A stretch of DNA of 64,000 nucleotides from Limnohabitans sp. B9-3 (GTDB lineage Bacteria; Pseudomonadota; Gammaproteobacteria; Burkholderiales; Burkholderiaceae_C): assembly GCF_002778325.1 (NCBI RefSeq), contig NZ_NESI01000012.1:26964-90963 (forward strand), written 5' to 3'. The notes under the pieces were generated by a model. The model was not told where the DNA came from and did not search any database. It saw only the letters and a program-made list of their open reading frames with translations. A program made the position numbers and the translations under genes. Within the stretch, counting starts at the first letter, position 1. Each line of letters starts with the position of its first letter. Positions 16,610 through 25,829 of this stretch are shown here, piece by piece.

Positions 16610-17596
16610 ATGCATTTGTTCACCTCCACCAAACGCGCGTTCATGTTGGCGGCTTTGAGCGCTGTGGCGCTGTCTTCTTGGGCCCAAAACTACCCCAGCC
16701 ATTTGCTCACGATGGTGGTGCCTTACCCCGCAGGCGGTGGTTCTGACTTTGTGGCGCGGCAAATTCAGCCTGAGTTGTCCAAGCAATTGGGGCAGCAGGT
16801 GATGGTGGAAAACATTGGCGGCGTGGGCGGCGCTTTAGGCGTGCAGAAAGTGTTGAGTGCACCCGCTGATGGTTATCAGTTGGTGCTGGGATCCCCCATG
16901 GAGTTGATGCTGGCGCCCTTGGCCATGAACGCTGTCAAGTACAAACCGGAAGACTTGAAGCTAGCGGCTCAATTGGTCACCACCACCATGGTGCTGTTGA
17001 CCCGCAAAGACTTACCCGCCAACAACGTGAATGAGTTGATTGAGCTGTCCAAAAAGCCTGGCGCCAAAGAGCTGTCTTACGCCAGCGTGGGACCTGGTTC
17101 GCTCTACCACTTGGTGGGCGAGCGCTTCACACAACTCACCAAAGCCAAAACCCTGCATGTGCCTTACAAAGGCATGGCACCCATCTTGACCGACTTGATG
17201 GGCAGCCAAATCGACATGGTGTTCATGCCTTTGGTGGGCAACGTGCCTGCCTTGATTCAAGAGGGCAAGGTGAAGGCTCTGGGCATCACCGCCAAGCAGC
17301 CTTTGGCCCGCTTTCCACAATTAGAGCCTTTGGCCATCAACAAAAACTTAGAGGGCTTTGAATTTGATTTGTGGGCCGGCATTCAAGTGCCCAAAAACAC
17401 GCCTGCCGATGTGACCGCCAAACTCAACAAGGCCATTTACGACGGCCTGCAAAACCCAGACATTCGCAAAGCCTACGAAGGGACCGGTAACTCCTTGCCA
17501 AAGCCCATGACGCCCGCAGAGTTGGACAAGCTTTACGTTTCGGAAATTGCGCGTTATCAAGCGATTGCCAAATCGATCAATTTGCAACCTCAGTGA
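16610..17596 (+). CDS. Bug/TctC family periplasmic solute receptor 4
   Basis: The chosen ATG at 16610 follows GAAGGA at good spacing and gives a 328-residue precursor with signal peptide MHLFTSTKRAFMLAALSAVALSSWA. The mature protein opens with a sequence atypical for the family, HLLTMVVPYPAGGGSDFVAR, followed by the normal PADGYQLVLGSP and HVPYKGMAPI motifs. It lies 51 bases before the first of two amidase genes, so an amide, or an acid released from one, is a plausible ligand. Confidence 0.88.
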   Translation: MHLFTSTKRAFMLAALSAVALSSWAQNYPSHLLTMVVPYPAGGGSDFVARQIQPELSKQLGQQVMVENIGGVGGALGVQKVLSAPADGYQLVLGSPMELMLAPLAMNAVKYKPEDLKLAAQLVTTTMVLLTRKDLPANNVNELIELSKKPGAKELSYASVGPGSLYHLVGERFTQLTKAKTLHVPYKGMAPILTDLMGSQIDMVFMPLVGNVPALIQEGKVKALGITAKQPLARFPQLEPLAINKNLEGFEFDLWAGIQVPKNTPADVTAKLNKAIYDGLQNPDIRKAYEGTGNSLPKPMTPAELDKLYVSEIARYQAIAKSINLQPQ

Positions 17597-17647
17597 CGCG
17601 CTGTTTCAGTCAGACGCTGCCCGCATGAAGCTCAGCGCGCGACCCTG

Positions 17648-19096
17648 ATGTTTGACACGGCCACCTCGCTGCTGCGTCAACTCAAAGCAGGACAGACCTC
17701 CAGCGTGAGGCTGTTAGAGCAGCACATCGCTCGAGTCGAGCAACTCGACAGTCGCATCAACGCCGTGGTTGTGCGCACTTTTGATGCCGCCCGTGAACGC
17801 GCAGCAGAGGCCGACGCGGCGCGGGCTCGGGGCGAAGACTGGGGGGCGTTGCACGGCCTACCCATGACCGTCAAGGAAGCGTTCGATCTACCGGGCACGC
17901 CCACCTGCTGGGGCTTCCCGGACTACAAGGACAACATCGCCCAACAGCCCGCTGTGGCCGTGCAGCGCCTGCTGGACGCAGGAGCCGTGGTCTTTGGCAA
18001 GACCAATGTGCCCGTTGCACTGAGTGACTGGCAATCGTTCAACCCCGTCTATGGCACCACGAATAACCCTTGGGACCTGATGCGCACACCCGGCGGATCG
18101 TCTGGCGGAGCCAGTGCCGCGTTGGCCGCAGGCATGACTCCGCTGGAGCTGGGTAGCGACATCGGTGCCTCGATCCGCAACCCGGCGCATTACTGCGGTG
18201 TGTATGGCCACAAACCCACTTGGGGCGTGGTGCCCATGCAAGGCCACCAGCTGCCAAGCGTGCGATGCATCGACAGCCTCGACATTGCCGTGGCTGGGCC
18301 ACTCGCACGCAGCGCACAAGACCTGCAACTGGCCATGCAGGTGCTCACCTCGCCGCTAGAGCAGTTCGGCCCGCTGGGCTGGACGCCTGCCCAATGGCGG
18401 CATACCGACAGAGCACCTTGGCAATGCCGTGTGGCCATCTTCTACGACGATGCCGAGGCGCGTGTCGACAACAGCATTCAGGACCGGCTGAATGCGCTGG
18501 CCGATTTTTTGCGCGCACAAGGTGTCACTGTGCTGGACGACCATCGCCCAGTGGACAGCGCTCAGTCGCACCGTGTGTACATGCACCTGCTGCGCTCGGC
18601 CACGGGGGCCTTGCTGGACGACGCGACCTTTGCCCGCTTTCAGGCGCTGGCTGCGCAAAGCGCCCCCTCGCTGGACACCATGCGCGAACGCGTCTGGCGC
18701 GGCAGCACCTTGACGCACCGTGATTGGGTCGAGTTTGACCAGCAACGCGCTGTGCTGCGCGCCCAGTGGCGCAGCTACTTTGAATCGGTGGACCTGCTGA
18801 TCACTCCGGTAGCCACCTCGCCCGCCTTTTTACACAACCAACAGGGCGAACGCTGGGAGCGCATGTTGCAAGTCAACGGGCAAGATCAGCCCCACACCGA
18901 CAGCCTGTTCTGGGCGGGCTACCCTGGCGTGGTCGGCCTTCCCGCCACCGCCATTCCCATCGGGAAAAGCTCTGAAGGTCTGCCCGTGGGGGCGCAGATC
19001 ATTGGCAACACATTTGCCGATCCGCTGTGCTTGAAAATGGCCCATTGGCTCGAAAACGAATGGTGCGGTTTTGTTGCACCTGCACACCTTGGATGA
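17648..19096 (+). CDS. Amidase signature family hydrolase 1
   Basis: The 482-residue protein shows the Ser-cisSer-Lys triad regions of the amidase signature family: Lys in LPMTVKEAF, the glycine/serine loop TPGGSSGGASAAL, and the nucleophile region GSDIGASIRNPA. Such enzymes hydrolyse carboxamides to acid plus ammonia or amine. Leucine is coded mainly by CTG here, whereas neighbouring genes favour TTG, and GC looks higher, hinting at a different recent origin. It is followed after 11 bases by a second, only distantly similar amidase gene. Confidence 0.9.
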   Translation: MFDTATSLLRQLKAGQTSSVRLLEQHIARVEQLDSRINAVVVRTFDAARERAAEADAARARGEDWGALHGLPMTVKEAFDLPGTPTCWGFPDYKDNIAQQPAVAVQRLLDAGAVVFGKTNVPVALSDWQSFNPVYGTTNNPWDLMRTPGGSSGGASAALAAGMTPLELGSDIGASIRNPAHYCGVYGHKPTWGVVPMQGHQLPSVRCIDSLDIAVAGPLARSAQDLQLAMQVLTSPLEQFGPLGWTPAQWRHTDRAPWQCRVAIFYDDAEARVDNSIQDRLNALADFLRAQGVTVLDDHRPVDSAQSHRVYMHLLRSATGALLDDATFARFQALAAQSAPSLDTMRERVWRGSTLTHRDWVEFDQQRAVLRAQWRSYFESVDLLITPVATSPAFLHNQQGERWERMLQVNGQDQPHTDSLFWAGYPGVVGLPATAIPIGKSSEGLPVGAQIIGNTFADPLCLKMAHWLENEWCGFVAPAHLG

Positions 19097-19107
19097 GATG
19101 AATTCAT

Positions 19108-20541
19108 ATGACCCATATCACCGACCTTAATGCTTGCGAACTGTCCGAACTCATTCATCAGCGTCAAGTCTCTTGCGCCGAAGTAATGCAGGCTTACCTA
19201 TCGCGCATTCATCAACTCAACCCGATCTACAACGCCATCGTCAACATGGCACCCGATGACGTTCTGCTCGCACAAGCCGATGTGTGCGACGCAGAATTGG
19301 CGGCGGGGCATACGCGGGGGTGGATGCATGGCATGCCCCAAGCCATCAAAGATACGGGTTCGACGGTCGGATTTCCGACTACTTTTGGTAGCCCTTTGCT
19401 GAAAGGTGCGATGGCGCAAAAAGACTGTGTGATGGCCGCGCGCATGAAAGCGGCGGGCAGCATTGTGGTGGGCAAAACCAACATGCCCGAGTTTGGTTTG
19501 GGTTCGCACACCTTCAACGAATTGTTTGGGGCGACTCCCAACGCGTGGGATCGCCAAGTAAGTGCAGGTGGCAGCAGCGGTGGTGCCGCCGTAGCTTTGG
19601 CGCAGCGCATGTTGCCTGTGGCCGATGGTTCGGACTTCATGGGCTCGTTGCGTAATCCCGCCGGTTGGAACCACATTTTCGGCATGCGGCCCAGCCAAGG
19701 CCGCGTGCCGTTTGGCCCCAGCGCCGATGTGTGGTTGGACCAACTCGGCACCGAAGGTCCGATGGCCCGCAACGTCACCGATTTGGCCAAGCTGCTGCAA
19801 GTGCAAGCGGGCCACGACCCACGCGTGCCGTTGTCGCTGTCGTCGCCATTCAGTGCCGAAGGGTTGGCGTGCGATGCGTCCCGCATGAAGAGCGTGCGCA
19901 TTGGTTGGCTGGGTGATTTGAATGGCTATCTGGCCACCGAGCCCGGCATTTTGGAGGTGTGCGAGCAAGCCTTGCAGCGCATGGAAGCGCAAGGAGCCAT
20001 CGTCACGCCGCTGTCGCTGGGGTTTGACACAGACCGTTTGTGGCAATGCTGGCTGGCTTGGCGACGTGCTTTAGCGGGCCAGCGTGTGGGTGAGTTGCTA
20101 GCGCTGCCGAATGCGCGTGCGCACATCAAGCCCGAGGCGCTGTGGGAGTACGACCATTCGCTGACCTTGAACTACACCGATTTCTCCAAAGCCAGCCAAA
20201 CCCGCACTAGCTTCTACCACCACCTGCTGAGTTTGTTTGACCAGGTGGACGTCATCGCTTTGCCCGTGGCGCAGGTGTGGCCCTTTGCAATAGAACAGCG
20301 TTGGCCCCAACAGATTGGTGAGCGCACGATGGACACCTACCACCGCTGGATGGAGTCCACCATTTACGCCACCTTGGGTGGCTTGCCGGCCATCAGCGTG
20401 CCGGCTGGTTTTCATGCCACACAGCCTTGGCCCATGGGCTTGCAACTGATGGGCCGTCCGCAAGGCGATGCGGCGTTGCTGCAAGTGGCTGCCGCTTACG
20501 AAGCGGCGAATGCAGAGTTGCTGGCCAAACGCCCTGCTTGA
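19108..20541 (+). CDS. Amidase signature family hydrolase 2
   Basis: The 477-residue product has the same triad regions as its neighbour (GMPQAIKD, SAGGSSGGAAVAL, GSDFMGSLRNPAG) but is otherwise quite different, and its codon use matches the rest of the window. It overlaps nothing and starts 11 bases after amidase 1, so both are likely made together with the upstream Bug receptor. Natural substrates are unknown; two amidases in tandem could cover different chain lengths or stereoisomers. Confidence 0.9.
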   Translation: MTHITDLNACELSELIHQRQVSCAEVMQAYLSRIHQLNPIYNAIVNMAPDDVLLAQADVCDAELAAGHTRGWMHGMPQAIKDTGSTVGFPTTFGSPLLKGAMAQKDCVMAARMKAAGSIVVGKTNMPEFGLGSHTFNELFGATPNAWDRQVSAGGSSGGAAVALAQRMLPVADGSDFMGSLRNPAGWNHIFGMRPSQGRVPFGPSADVWLDQLGTEGPMARNVTDLAKLLQVQAGHDPRVPLSLSSPFSAEGLACDASRMKSVRIGWLGDLNGYLATEPGILEVCEQALQRMEAQGAIVTPLSLGFDTDRLWQCWLAWRRALAGQRVGELLALPNARAHIKPEALWEYDHSLTLNYTDFSKASQTRTSFYHHLLSLFDQVDVIALPVAQVWPFAIEQRWPQQIGERTMDTYHRWMESTIYATLGGLPAISVPAGFHATQPWPMGLQLMGRPQGDAALLQVAAAYEAANAELLAKRPA

Positions 20542-20603
20542 AGCGGGTGACGCCCCCGCTGACTGGGCGTTTGAGGCGCGGTTCTAGAGCGCTTTTACCC
20601 CGC

Positions 20604-21920
20604 TTATTTCGACAAAAACGCGCTCGCGCCTTGCCCTGCCAAGCGGCCGCTGGCCAAGCAGGCGGTGAGCAAGTAGCCGCCTGTGGGAGCTTCCCAGTCC
20701 AGCATTTCACCGGCCACAAACACGCCGGGTAGGGCCGTGCTCATCAGCGTGTCGTTCAAGGCTTCCAAGCGCACACCGCCTGCGCTGCTGATGGCTTCGT
20801 CGATCGGGCGTGTCGCGGTCAAGGTGACGGGCAAGTGTTTGATCGCCGCTGCGAGTTGGGCAGGGTCGTTCATGGCTTCTTTGCTCAGCACTTCATGCAA
20901 CAGCGCCAAGTGCAAGGCCGTGAGGTTGAGGCGGCTTTTCAAGTGGCTGCTAAGTGAGCGCGAGCCGCGTGGGTGCTTCACTTCGGTCAACACGCGCTCT
21001 GCGGTGAAGTCAGGTTTGAGGTCGAGGTGCAGCGTGGCGTGGCCGTGGCGCTCAATCTCGTCGCGCAGTAAAGCCGATGCGGCGTAAACCAAGTTGCCTT
21101 CAATGCCCGTGGCCGTCACCACAAATTCGCCTTTGCGCTGGAAGCTGTGGCCTTGCGTGTCGGTGAATGACAGTGCCACCGACTTCAAGGGCGTGCCTGC
21201 AAATTGGCTCGCTAAGTGCTGGCTCCAGCCTGTGGTGGCGGTGCCATCTGCGCTGGCGCGACCTTGCACGTCAAAGCCACAGTTGGCGGGGCGCAGCGGT
21301 GCCACGTCGACGCCAGCATCTTTGAGCCAAGGCTGCCAAGCGCCGTCAGAACCCAGCTTGGCCCAGCTGCCGCCACCCAGCGCCAACACCACGGCGTGGG
21401 CTTGTGTGGTTTGCGGGCCATTGGGGGTGTCAAAGCTCAGCTGAAATGCACTGGCTGACGTGGCAGTGTTTGTAGTCGTTTGGGTCAACGCGCCATTCCA
21501 ACGGTGGCGCATGTGAAACGTGACGGGCGTGCCCTGCACGGGGTGGCGCAAACGGTGCAGCCAAGCGCGCAGCAGGGGGGCGGCTTTCATGTCGGTGGGA
21601 AATATGCGCTGCGAGCTGCCTACAAAGGTGTCAAGTCCCAAGCCTTTGACCCATGCACACACGGCCTCAGGACCAAAGGCGTTGAGCCACGCGGCGCAAG
21701 CCTCGCTGCGTTCGGCGTAGCGTTGAACGAAATACGCAAGGGGTTCGGCATGGGTGAGGTTCAAGCCGCCCAAACCGGCCAGCAAGAACTTGCGGCCGAC
21801 GGAGGGCATGGCGTCATACACATGCACGTTGGCGCCTGCAGCGCTTAAAATTTCAGCAGCCATGAGGCCGGCTGGGCCTGCGCCAATGATGGCGACTTGG
21901 GGTTGGGTGGAGGCGGTCAT
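20604..21920 (-). CDS. HI0933/TIGR03862-like FAD-dependent flavoprotein
   Basis: Starting at the ATG at 21920 the protein has 438 residues; the frame extends to 21980 without conserved sequence. It begins with an FAD-binding dinucleotide site (VAIIGAGPAGLMAAEIL) and has the family motifs VGRKFLLAGLGGLNLTH, ALGGGSWAKLGSDG and, near the end, PGVFVAGEMLDWEAPTGGYLLTAC. These flavoproteins are widespread and mostly uncharacterised; a tRNA- or quinone-related redox role has been proposed but is not established. It converges with amidase 2. Confidence 0.88.
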   Translation of the reverse strand: MTASTQPQVAIIGAGPAGLMAAEILSAAGANVHVYDAMPSVGRKFLLAGLGGLNLTHAEPLAYFVQRYAERSEACAAWLNAFGPEAVCAWVKGLGLDTFVGSSQRIFPTDMKAAPLLRAWLHRLRHPVQGTPVTFHMRHRWNGALTQTTTNTATSASAFQLSFDTPNGPQTTQAHAVVLALGGGSWAKLGSDGAWQPWLKDAGVDVAPLRPANCGFDVQGRASADGTATTGWSQHLASQFAGTPLKSVALSFTDTQGHSFQRKGEFVVTATGIEGNLVYAASALLRDEIERHGHATLHLDLKPDFTAERVLTEVKHPRGSRSLSSHLKSRLNLTALHLALLHEVLSKEAMNDPAQLAAAIKHLPVTLTATRPIDEAISSAGGVRLEALNDTLMSTALPGVFVAGEMLDWEAPTGGYLLTACLASGRLAGQGASAFLSK

Positions 21921-22016
21921 TGGAGCGATTGTCGCTGCAGCGCGCAAGGGTAAGTACTCTTGAGAATGGGCACAAAACAAAAGTAAATATTGCGACCATC
22001 AACCAAAGAAAAAAGC

Positions 22017-22982
22017 ATGTCGATATCACGCCGAACCCTTCTCGCCAGCTTGTCAGCAGTCACAGTCCCACACGTTTGGGCTCAAGGCGCCGCGAGCTTT
22101 CCTAATCGGCCGATCAAGATCGTTCCATTCGGTACGGCGGGTGGCCCGATTGACACCTTGGCCAGAATTTATGGCGACAAATTGCAACAGCGTTGGGGTC
22201 AGCCCATCGTTGTGGAGGCACGACCTGGCGCCAGCGGCATCATCGCCGCAGATTACGTCGCCAAAGCCGCACCCGATGGCTACACAGTCATGATGACGTT
22301 GCCCCTCACGCATGTGAACAATGCCATCTTGCAACCCAAGCTGCCCTATGACCCGGTCAAAAGCTTTACGCCGTTGAGCATGTTGGCCGTTGGCGGGCCG
22401 ATGGTGGTGGTCCGTGCCAATGCCCCCTTGAACACGCTCAAAGATTTGCTTGAATTTGCGAAGAAAAAGGGCAGCCTGAGTTATGGAACTTGGGGCAATG
22501 GATCGTCTGCCCATCTCTTTGGTGAATTGTTGGCGCAGCAATCAGGGACAAGCTTGGTCCATGCGGCGTACAAATCAGAAGCTGCCGCACACAACGATTT
22601 ATTTGGCGAATTGCTCGATTTCGCTTGGGCGAATCCATCCACAGCAAAGGCTCAGGTGCAGGGCGGGAAAATGAAGGTTTTGGGCGTCGCCGGTACGCGC
22701 AGAGTATCGACCATGCCCCAAATCGCAACTTTTTCAGAACAAGGATTCAAGGGCTTCGACTTGGACAGTTGGATTGGCATGTACGCGCCTGCCAATCTAC
22801 CGCTTGAATTGCAAAACACGTGGGTCAATGCGCTGCGCGAGATCACGGCGATGCCAGACGTGCAAGCCAAGCTCATCAGTTTTGGCTTCGAGCCACTGGG
22901 CAACACGCCCCAGCAATTTATGGAGGTCTATAAAACAGACTATCCAAGGGTTGCTGAGCTGATCAAAGCCGCTGGCGTATAA
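22017..22982 (+). CDS. Bug/TctC family periplasmic solute receptor 5 (Tat-type signal)
   Basis: The ATG at 22017 gives a 321-residue precursor whose leader MSISRRTLLASLSAVTVPHVWAQ contains SRRTLL, close to the twin-arginine motif, unlike the plain Sec leaders of the other seven receptors here. The mature part runs SFPNRPIKIVPFGTAGGPIDTLAR and PDGYTVMMTLP. The gene stops 18 bases before the Rieske oxygenase gene, so it likely binds that enzyme's aromatic substrate. Confidence 0.87.
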   Translation: MSISRRTLLASLSAVTVPHVWAQGAASFPNRPIKIVPFGTAGGPIDTLARIYGDKLQQRWGQPIVVEARPGASGIIAADYVAKAAPDGYTVMMTLPLTHVNNAILQPKLPYDPVKSFTPLSMLAVGGPMVVVRANAPLNTLKDLLEFAKKKGSLSYGTWGNGSSAHLFGELLAQQSGTSLVHAAYKSEAAAHNDLFGELLDFAWANPSTAKAQVQGGKMKVLGVAGTRRVSTMPQIATFSEQGFKGFDLDSWIGMYAPANLPLELQNTWVNALREITAMPDVQAKLISFGFEPLGNTPQQFMEVYKTDYPRVAELIKAAGV

Positions 22983-23000
22983 ATCCGCGCAAGTAACCAC

Positions 23001-24218
23001 ATGAGCGATCTACCACCCACTCCATCTCGCACGATTCCAATCCACGTGGACACAGGAACGGCTTATCACAAGCGTCAAGCAAGCTCCAATTTGGAAATGA
23101 CCGAAGTTGGTCGCGGAACGCCCATGGGCGAACTAATGCGTCGCTATTGGCATCCGGTCGGCGTCAGCGCGGATGCCAACGCTAGGCCGCGACAAGTACG
23201 TATCTTGGGCGAAGACCTCATTTTGTTTCGGGACAAAAAAGGGCGTCCAGGACTGGTCTACCCCCATTGCGCGCACCGCGGGACATCGTTGTTTTATGGC
23301 AAGGTGGAGGAAAACGGCATCCGTTGCTGTTATCACGGTTGGTTGTTTGATGCAGAAGGGCATTGCTTGGAACGCCCTTGCGAGCCAAAGGACGATGAAC
23401 ATCGCCACAAAATAAGGCAGCCTTGGTACCCCGTTCAGGAACTTTACGGTTTGATTTGGGCTTACATGGGCCCACCGGAAAAGAAACCCGTGCTACCTCG
23501 TTATGAGTGCCTTGAAACTCTGGAAGAGGGTGAGTTTTTGGAGGTCAATGACAACAGCATTGGCGGTGGAGGCCCGCAAATCATTCCTTGCAATTGGCTG
23601 CAGCATTACGAAAATTTGGTCGATCCCTTCCACGTTGTGATTCTGCATTCGTCATTCAGTGGCACTCAGTTTGTGGAACAAATGGCGCTGATGCCAAAGG
23701 TGACTTGGGAAACACAAGAGCACAGCGTTCGAACAGTGTCGCTGCGAGACCTGCCAGACGGCCAAACCTTACTTCGCATCAGCGAAGCCGGATTGCCAAC
23801 CTTGCGAGTGATCCCCAGTCCACGCATTGGGAAATATGGGATGGTTGAATCTTTGGGATGGGTCTTGCCGATTGATGACCATTCCTTCCGCATTTATGTT
23901 GTGGGTCGCGTGAAAGAAGAAGGTGAGCTCGTCAAAATGCGCTCACGTCTCAATGGCAAGTTGTGGGAAGAGTTGACAGAAGCCGAGCACCAACAATTTC
24001 CCGGCGACTACGAGGCTATGGTCAGCCAAGGCGCCATTGCCCATCACTCCGAAGAGCACCTTGCGACATCAGACATCGGCATTGTGAAGTTGCGTCGTCT
24101 TTTGCAGCAACAACTTCAGCGTGTCAGGGACGGACTTGATCCCGCTGGCGTGAGCTTTGACCCGCAAAGTGAGCCAGTTAAATTTACGGCAGGTAATTTT
24201 TTGGTGACACCCAAGTAA
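23001..24218 (+). CDS. Rieske aromatic-ring oxygenase, phthalate 4,5-dioxygenase-like
   Basis: The 405-residue oxygenase has an N-terminal Rieske [2Fe-2S] domain with C90-x-H92 and C109-x2-H112 (CAHRGTS, CCYHGW) and a C-terminal catalytic domain with the non-haem iron ligands in D208-x2-H211-x4-H216 (LVDPFHVVILH). The opening GTPMGELMRRYWHPVG is characteristic of the phthalate 4,5-dioxygenase class, which uses a separate FMN/ferredoxin reductase. No reductase gene is nearby, so it must borrow one. With the receptor gene just upstream it forms a two-gene unit for an unidentified aromatic acid. Confidence 0.9.
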   Translation: MSDLPPTPSRTIPIHVDTGTAYHKRQASSNLEMTEVGRGTPMGELMRRYWHPVGVSADANARPRQVRILGEDLILFRDKKGRPGLVYPHCAHRGTSLFYGKVEENGIRCCYHGWLFDAEGHCLERPCEPKDDEHRHKIRQPWYPVQELYGLIWAYMGPPEKKPVLPRYECLETLEEGEFLEVNDNSIGGGGPQIIPCNWLQHYENLVDPFHVVILHSSFSGTQFVEQMALMPKVTWETQEHSVRTVSLRDLPDGQTLLRISEAGLPTLRVIPSPRIGKYGMVESLGWVLPIDDHSFRIYVVGRVKEEGELVKMRSRLNGKLWEELTEAEHQQFPGDYEAMVSQGAIAHHSEEHLATSDIGIVKLRRLLQQQLQRVRDGLDPAGVSFDPQSEPVKFTAGNFLVTPK

Positions 24219-24282
24219 AGCAGCGATGCATCAATCACAGCCCCTCGTTGCTTTACACCTACGAAAGGGTGTGAGATGACCG

Positions 24283-25074
24283 TCAGATCAAACCGTTGTA
24301 GGTGATGGTGACCGGCGCATGGTCTGAGAACTTCTCGTCTTTGTAGATGTGCTCTGCATGCGCCTTGGCCGCCACGGCGGGCGTGGCCAAGTGGTAGTCC
24401 AAGCGCCAACCCACGTTGTTGGCATAGGCTTGGCCACGGTTGCTCCACCAGGTGTAGCAAGCGTCGGTGGTGTTGGGTTGCAGTTGGCGGTACACGTCGA
24501 CGATGCCACCTTGCGTTGTGAGCTCCGTCATCCAAGCGCGTTCTTCGGGCAAGAAGCCGCTGTTCTTTTTGTTGCCTTTCCAGTTTTTCAAGTCGGCCTC
24601 GTTGTGCGCAATGTTGATGTCGCCGCACAACACAAACTCGCGGTCTTGTTTCAAGGCGTTGAGGTGTGGGTAAATGGCGGCCAAGAAACGAAACTTCGCA
24701 TCTTGGCGCTCAGGACCCGATGATCCGCTGGGAAAGTAGCTGCTGATGATGGACAGCTTTTGGGTGGGCGTGTCAAAACGCAGCTCAATGTAGCGGCCTT
24801 CGGCATCGAACTCGCCGCCGTCAAAACCCACGATCACGTCGCTGGGCTCGTGCTTGGTGTACACGCCTACGCCCGAGTAGCCCTTTTTCTCGGCGTAATG
24901 AAAGTGGCCTTTCAAGCCTGCCAATGTGTCGAAGTTGCCCGCGATGTCTGGGGCTTGGGCTTTGATTTCTTGCACGCAAATACAATCAGGGCTGGCTTTT
25001 TCGAGCCAAGCTTCCACGCCCTTGCGGGCGGCTGAACGAATACCGTTGAGGTTGAGGCTGGTTAGTTTGAACAA
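24283..25074 (-). CDS. xth: Exodeoxyribonuclease III
   Basis: The 263-residue protein follows the ExoIII/AP-endonuclease pattern from the first residues: LTSLNLNGIRSA (catalytic Asn), CICVQEIKAQ (metal-binding Glu), LCGDINIAHNEADLKNWKGN (catalytic Asp/Asn) and a terminal SDHAPVTI (catalytic Asp-His). It starts at a TTG (25074) because conservation begins at once and no ATG is available. It repairs abasic sites in DNA. Only 11 bases separate this start from the divergent pyrE start. Confidence 0.93.
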   Translation of the reverse strand: MFKLTSLNLNGIRSAARKGVEAWLEKASPDCICVQEIKAQAPDIAGNFDTLAGLKGHFHYAEKKGYSGVGVYTKHEPSDVIVGFDGGEFDAEGRYIELRFDTPTQKLSIISSYFPSGSSGPERQDAKFRFLAAIYPHLNALKQDREFVLCGDINIAHNEADLKNWKGNKKNSGFLPEERAWMTELTTQGGIVDVYRQLQPNTTDACYTWWSNRGQAYANNVGWRLDYHLATPAVAAKAHAEHIYKDEKFSDHAPVTITYNGLI

Positions 25075-25085
25075 GGAATTTCCCC

Positions 25086-25784
25086 ATGAGTCAGAGTGCG
25101 GCTGCCAACGACGTGTTGGCGCAAGAGTTTGTGCAATTTTCGCTGGATTGTGGCGTGCTGAAATTTGGGGAGTTCAAAACCAAAGCGGGCCGCATGAGCC
25201 CTTACTTTTTCAATGCGGGTTTGTTTGACGATGGCGCCAAACTCGGTAAGTTGGCCAGCTTTTACGCGCAGCGCTTGGTGCAAAGCGGCATCGAGTTCGA
25301 CATGATTTTTGGCCCCGCTTACAAAGGCATTCCGTTGGGCGCTGCGGTGTCGATTGAGTTGGCGCGCTTAGGCCGTAACGTACCTTTCGCTTACAACCGC
25401 AAAGAAGCCAAAGACCACGGTGAAGGCGGCAGCTTGGTGGGCGCACCGCTCAAAGGCCGCGTGTTGATCGTGGACGACGTGATGAGCGCAGGCACTGCCG
25501 CTCGCGAATCGATTGCTCTCATCAAAGCCGCAGGCGCCACGCCGCATGCGGTGGCAATTGCATTGGATCGCCAAGAAATGGCGACCGAAAAACAAGCCGA
25601 TGGCACCACCAAAGATGTGCCCTACAGCGCCGTGCAATATGTGCGTGAACAAGTCGGCTTGCAGGTGTGTGCGATTGCGGAGCTGAGTGATTTGCTGACG
25701 TATTTGAACGCGCAGCCTGACAACGCGATGGGCGAGCATTTGGTGCGCACGCAGGCTTATCGCGAGCGCTACGGCGTGAAGTAA
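25086..25784 (+). CDS. pyrE: Orotate phosphoribosyltransferase
   Basis: The 232-residue enzyme carries the PRPP-binding signature VLIVDDVMSAGTAARESI and the OPRTase elements FKTKAGRMSPYFFNAG and GPAYKGIPLGAAVSIEL. It makes orotidine 5'-phosphate in pyrimidine synthesis. Ahead of it is the head-to-head xth gene; behind it is a hairpin and then a Bug gene on the other strand. Confidence 0.95.
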   Translation: MSQSAAANDVLAQEFVQFSLDCGVLKFGEFKTKAGRMSPYFFNAGLFDDGAKLGKLASFYAQRLVQSGIEFDMIFGPAYKGIPLGAAVSIELARLGRNVPFAYNRKEAKDHGEGGSLVGAPLKGRVLIVDDVMSAGTAARESIALIKAAGATPHAVAIALDRQEMATEKQADGTTKDVPYSAVQYVREQVGLQVCAIAELSDLLTYLNAQPDNAMGEHLVRTQAYRERYGVK

Positions 25785-25786
25785 GA

Positions 25787-25806
25787 CGAGCCCCAGAGGG
25801 GGCTCG
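25787..25806 (+). terminator. Hairpin between convergent pyrE and Bug receptor 6
   Basis: CGAGCCCC and GGGGCTCG pair perfectly over eight bases around the loop AGAG, starting two bases after the pyrE stop. No long T run follows, so it may act as a weak or bidirectional terminator. Confidence 0.6.
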
Positions 25807-25829
25807 CAGTTGGAGAGTTTGCGTTGCTG

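Noticed and set aside
17648..20541. Amidases as extra gatA copies
   Set aside because: They share the amidase signature with gatA but lack its surrounding motifs, sit with a Bug receptor and are far from gatCAB, so a catabolic role fits better.
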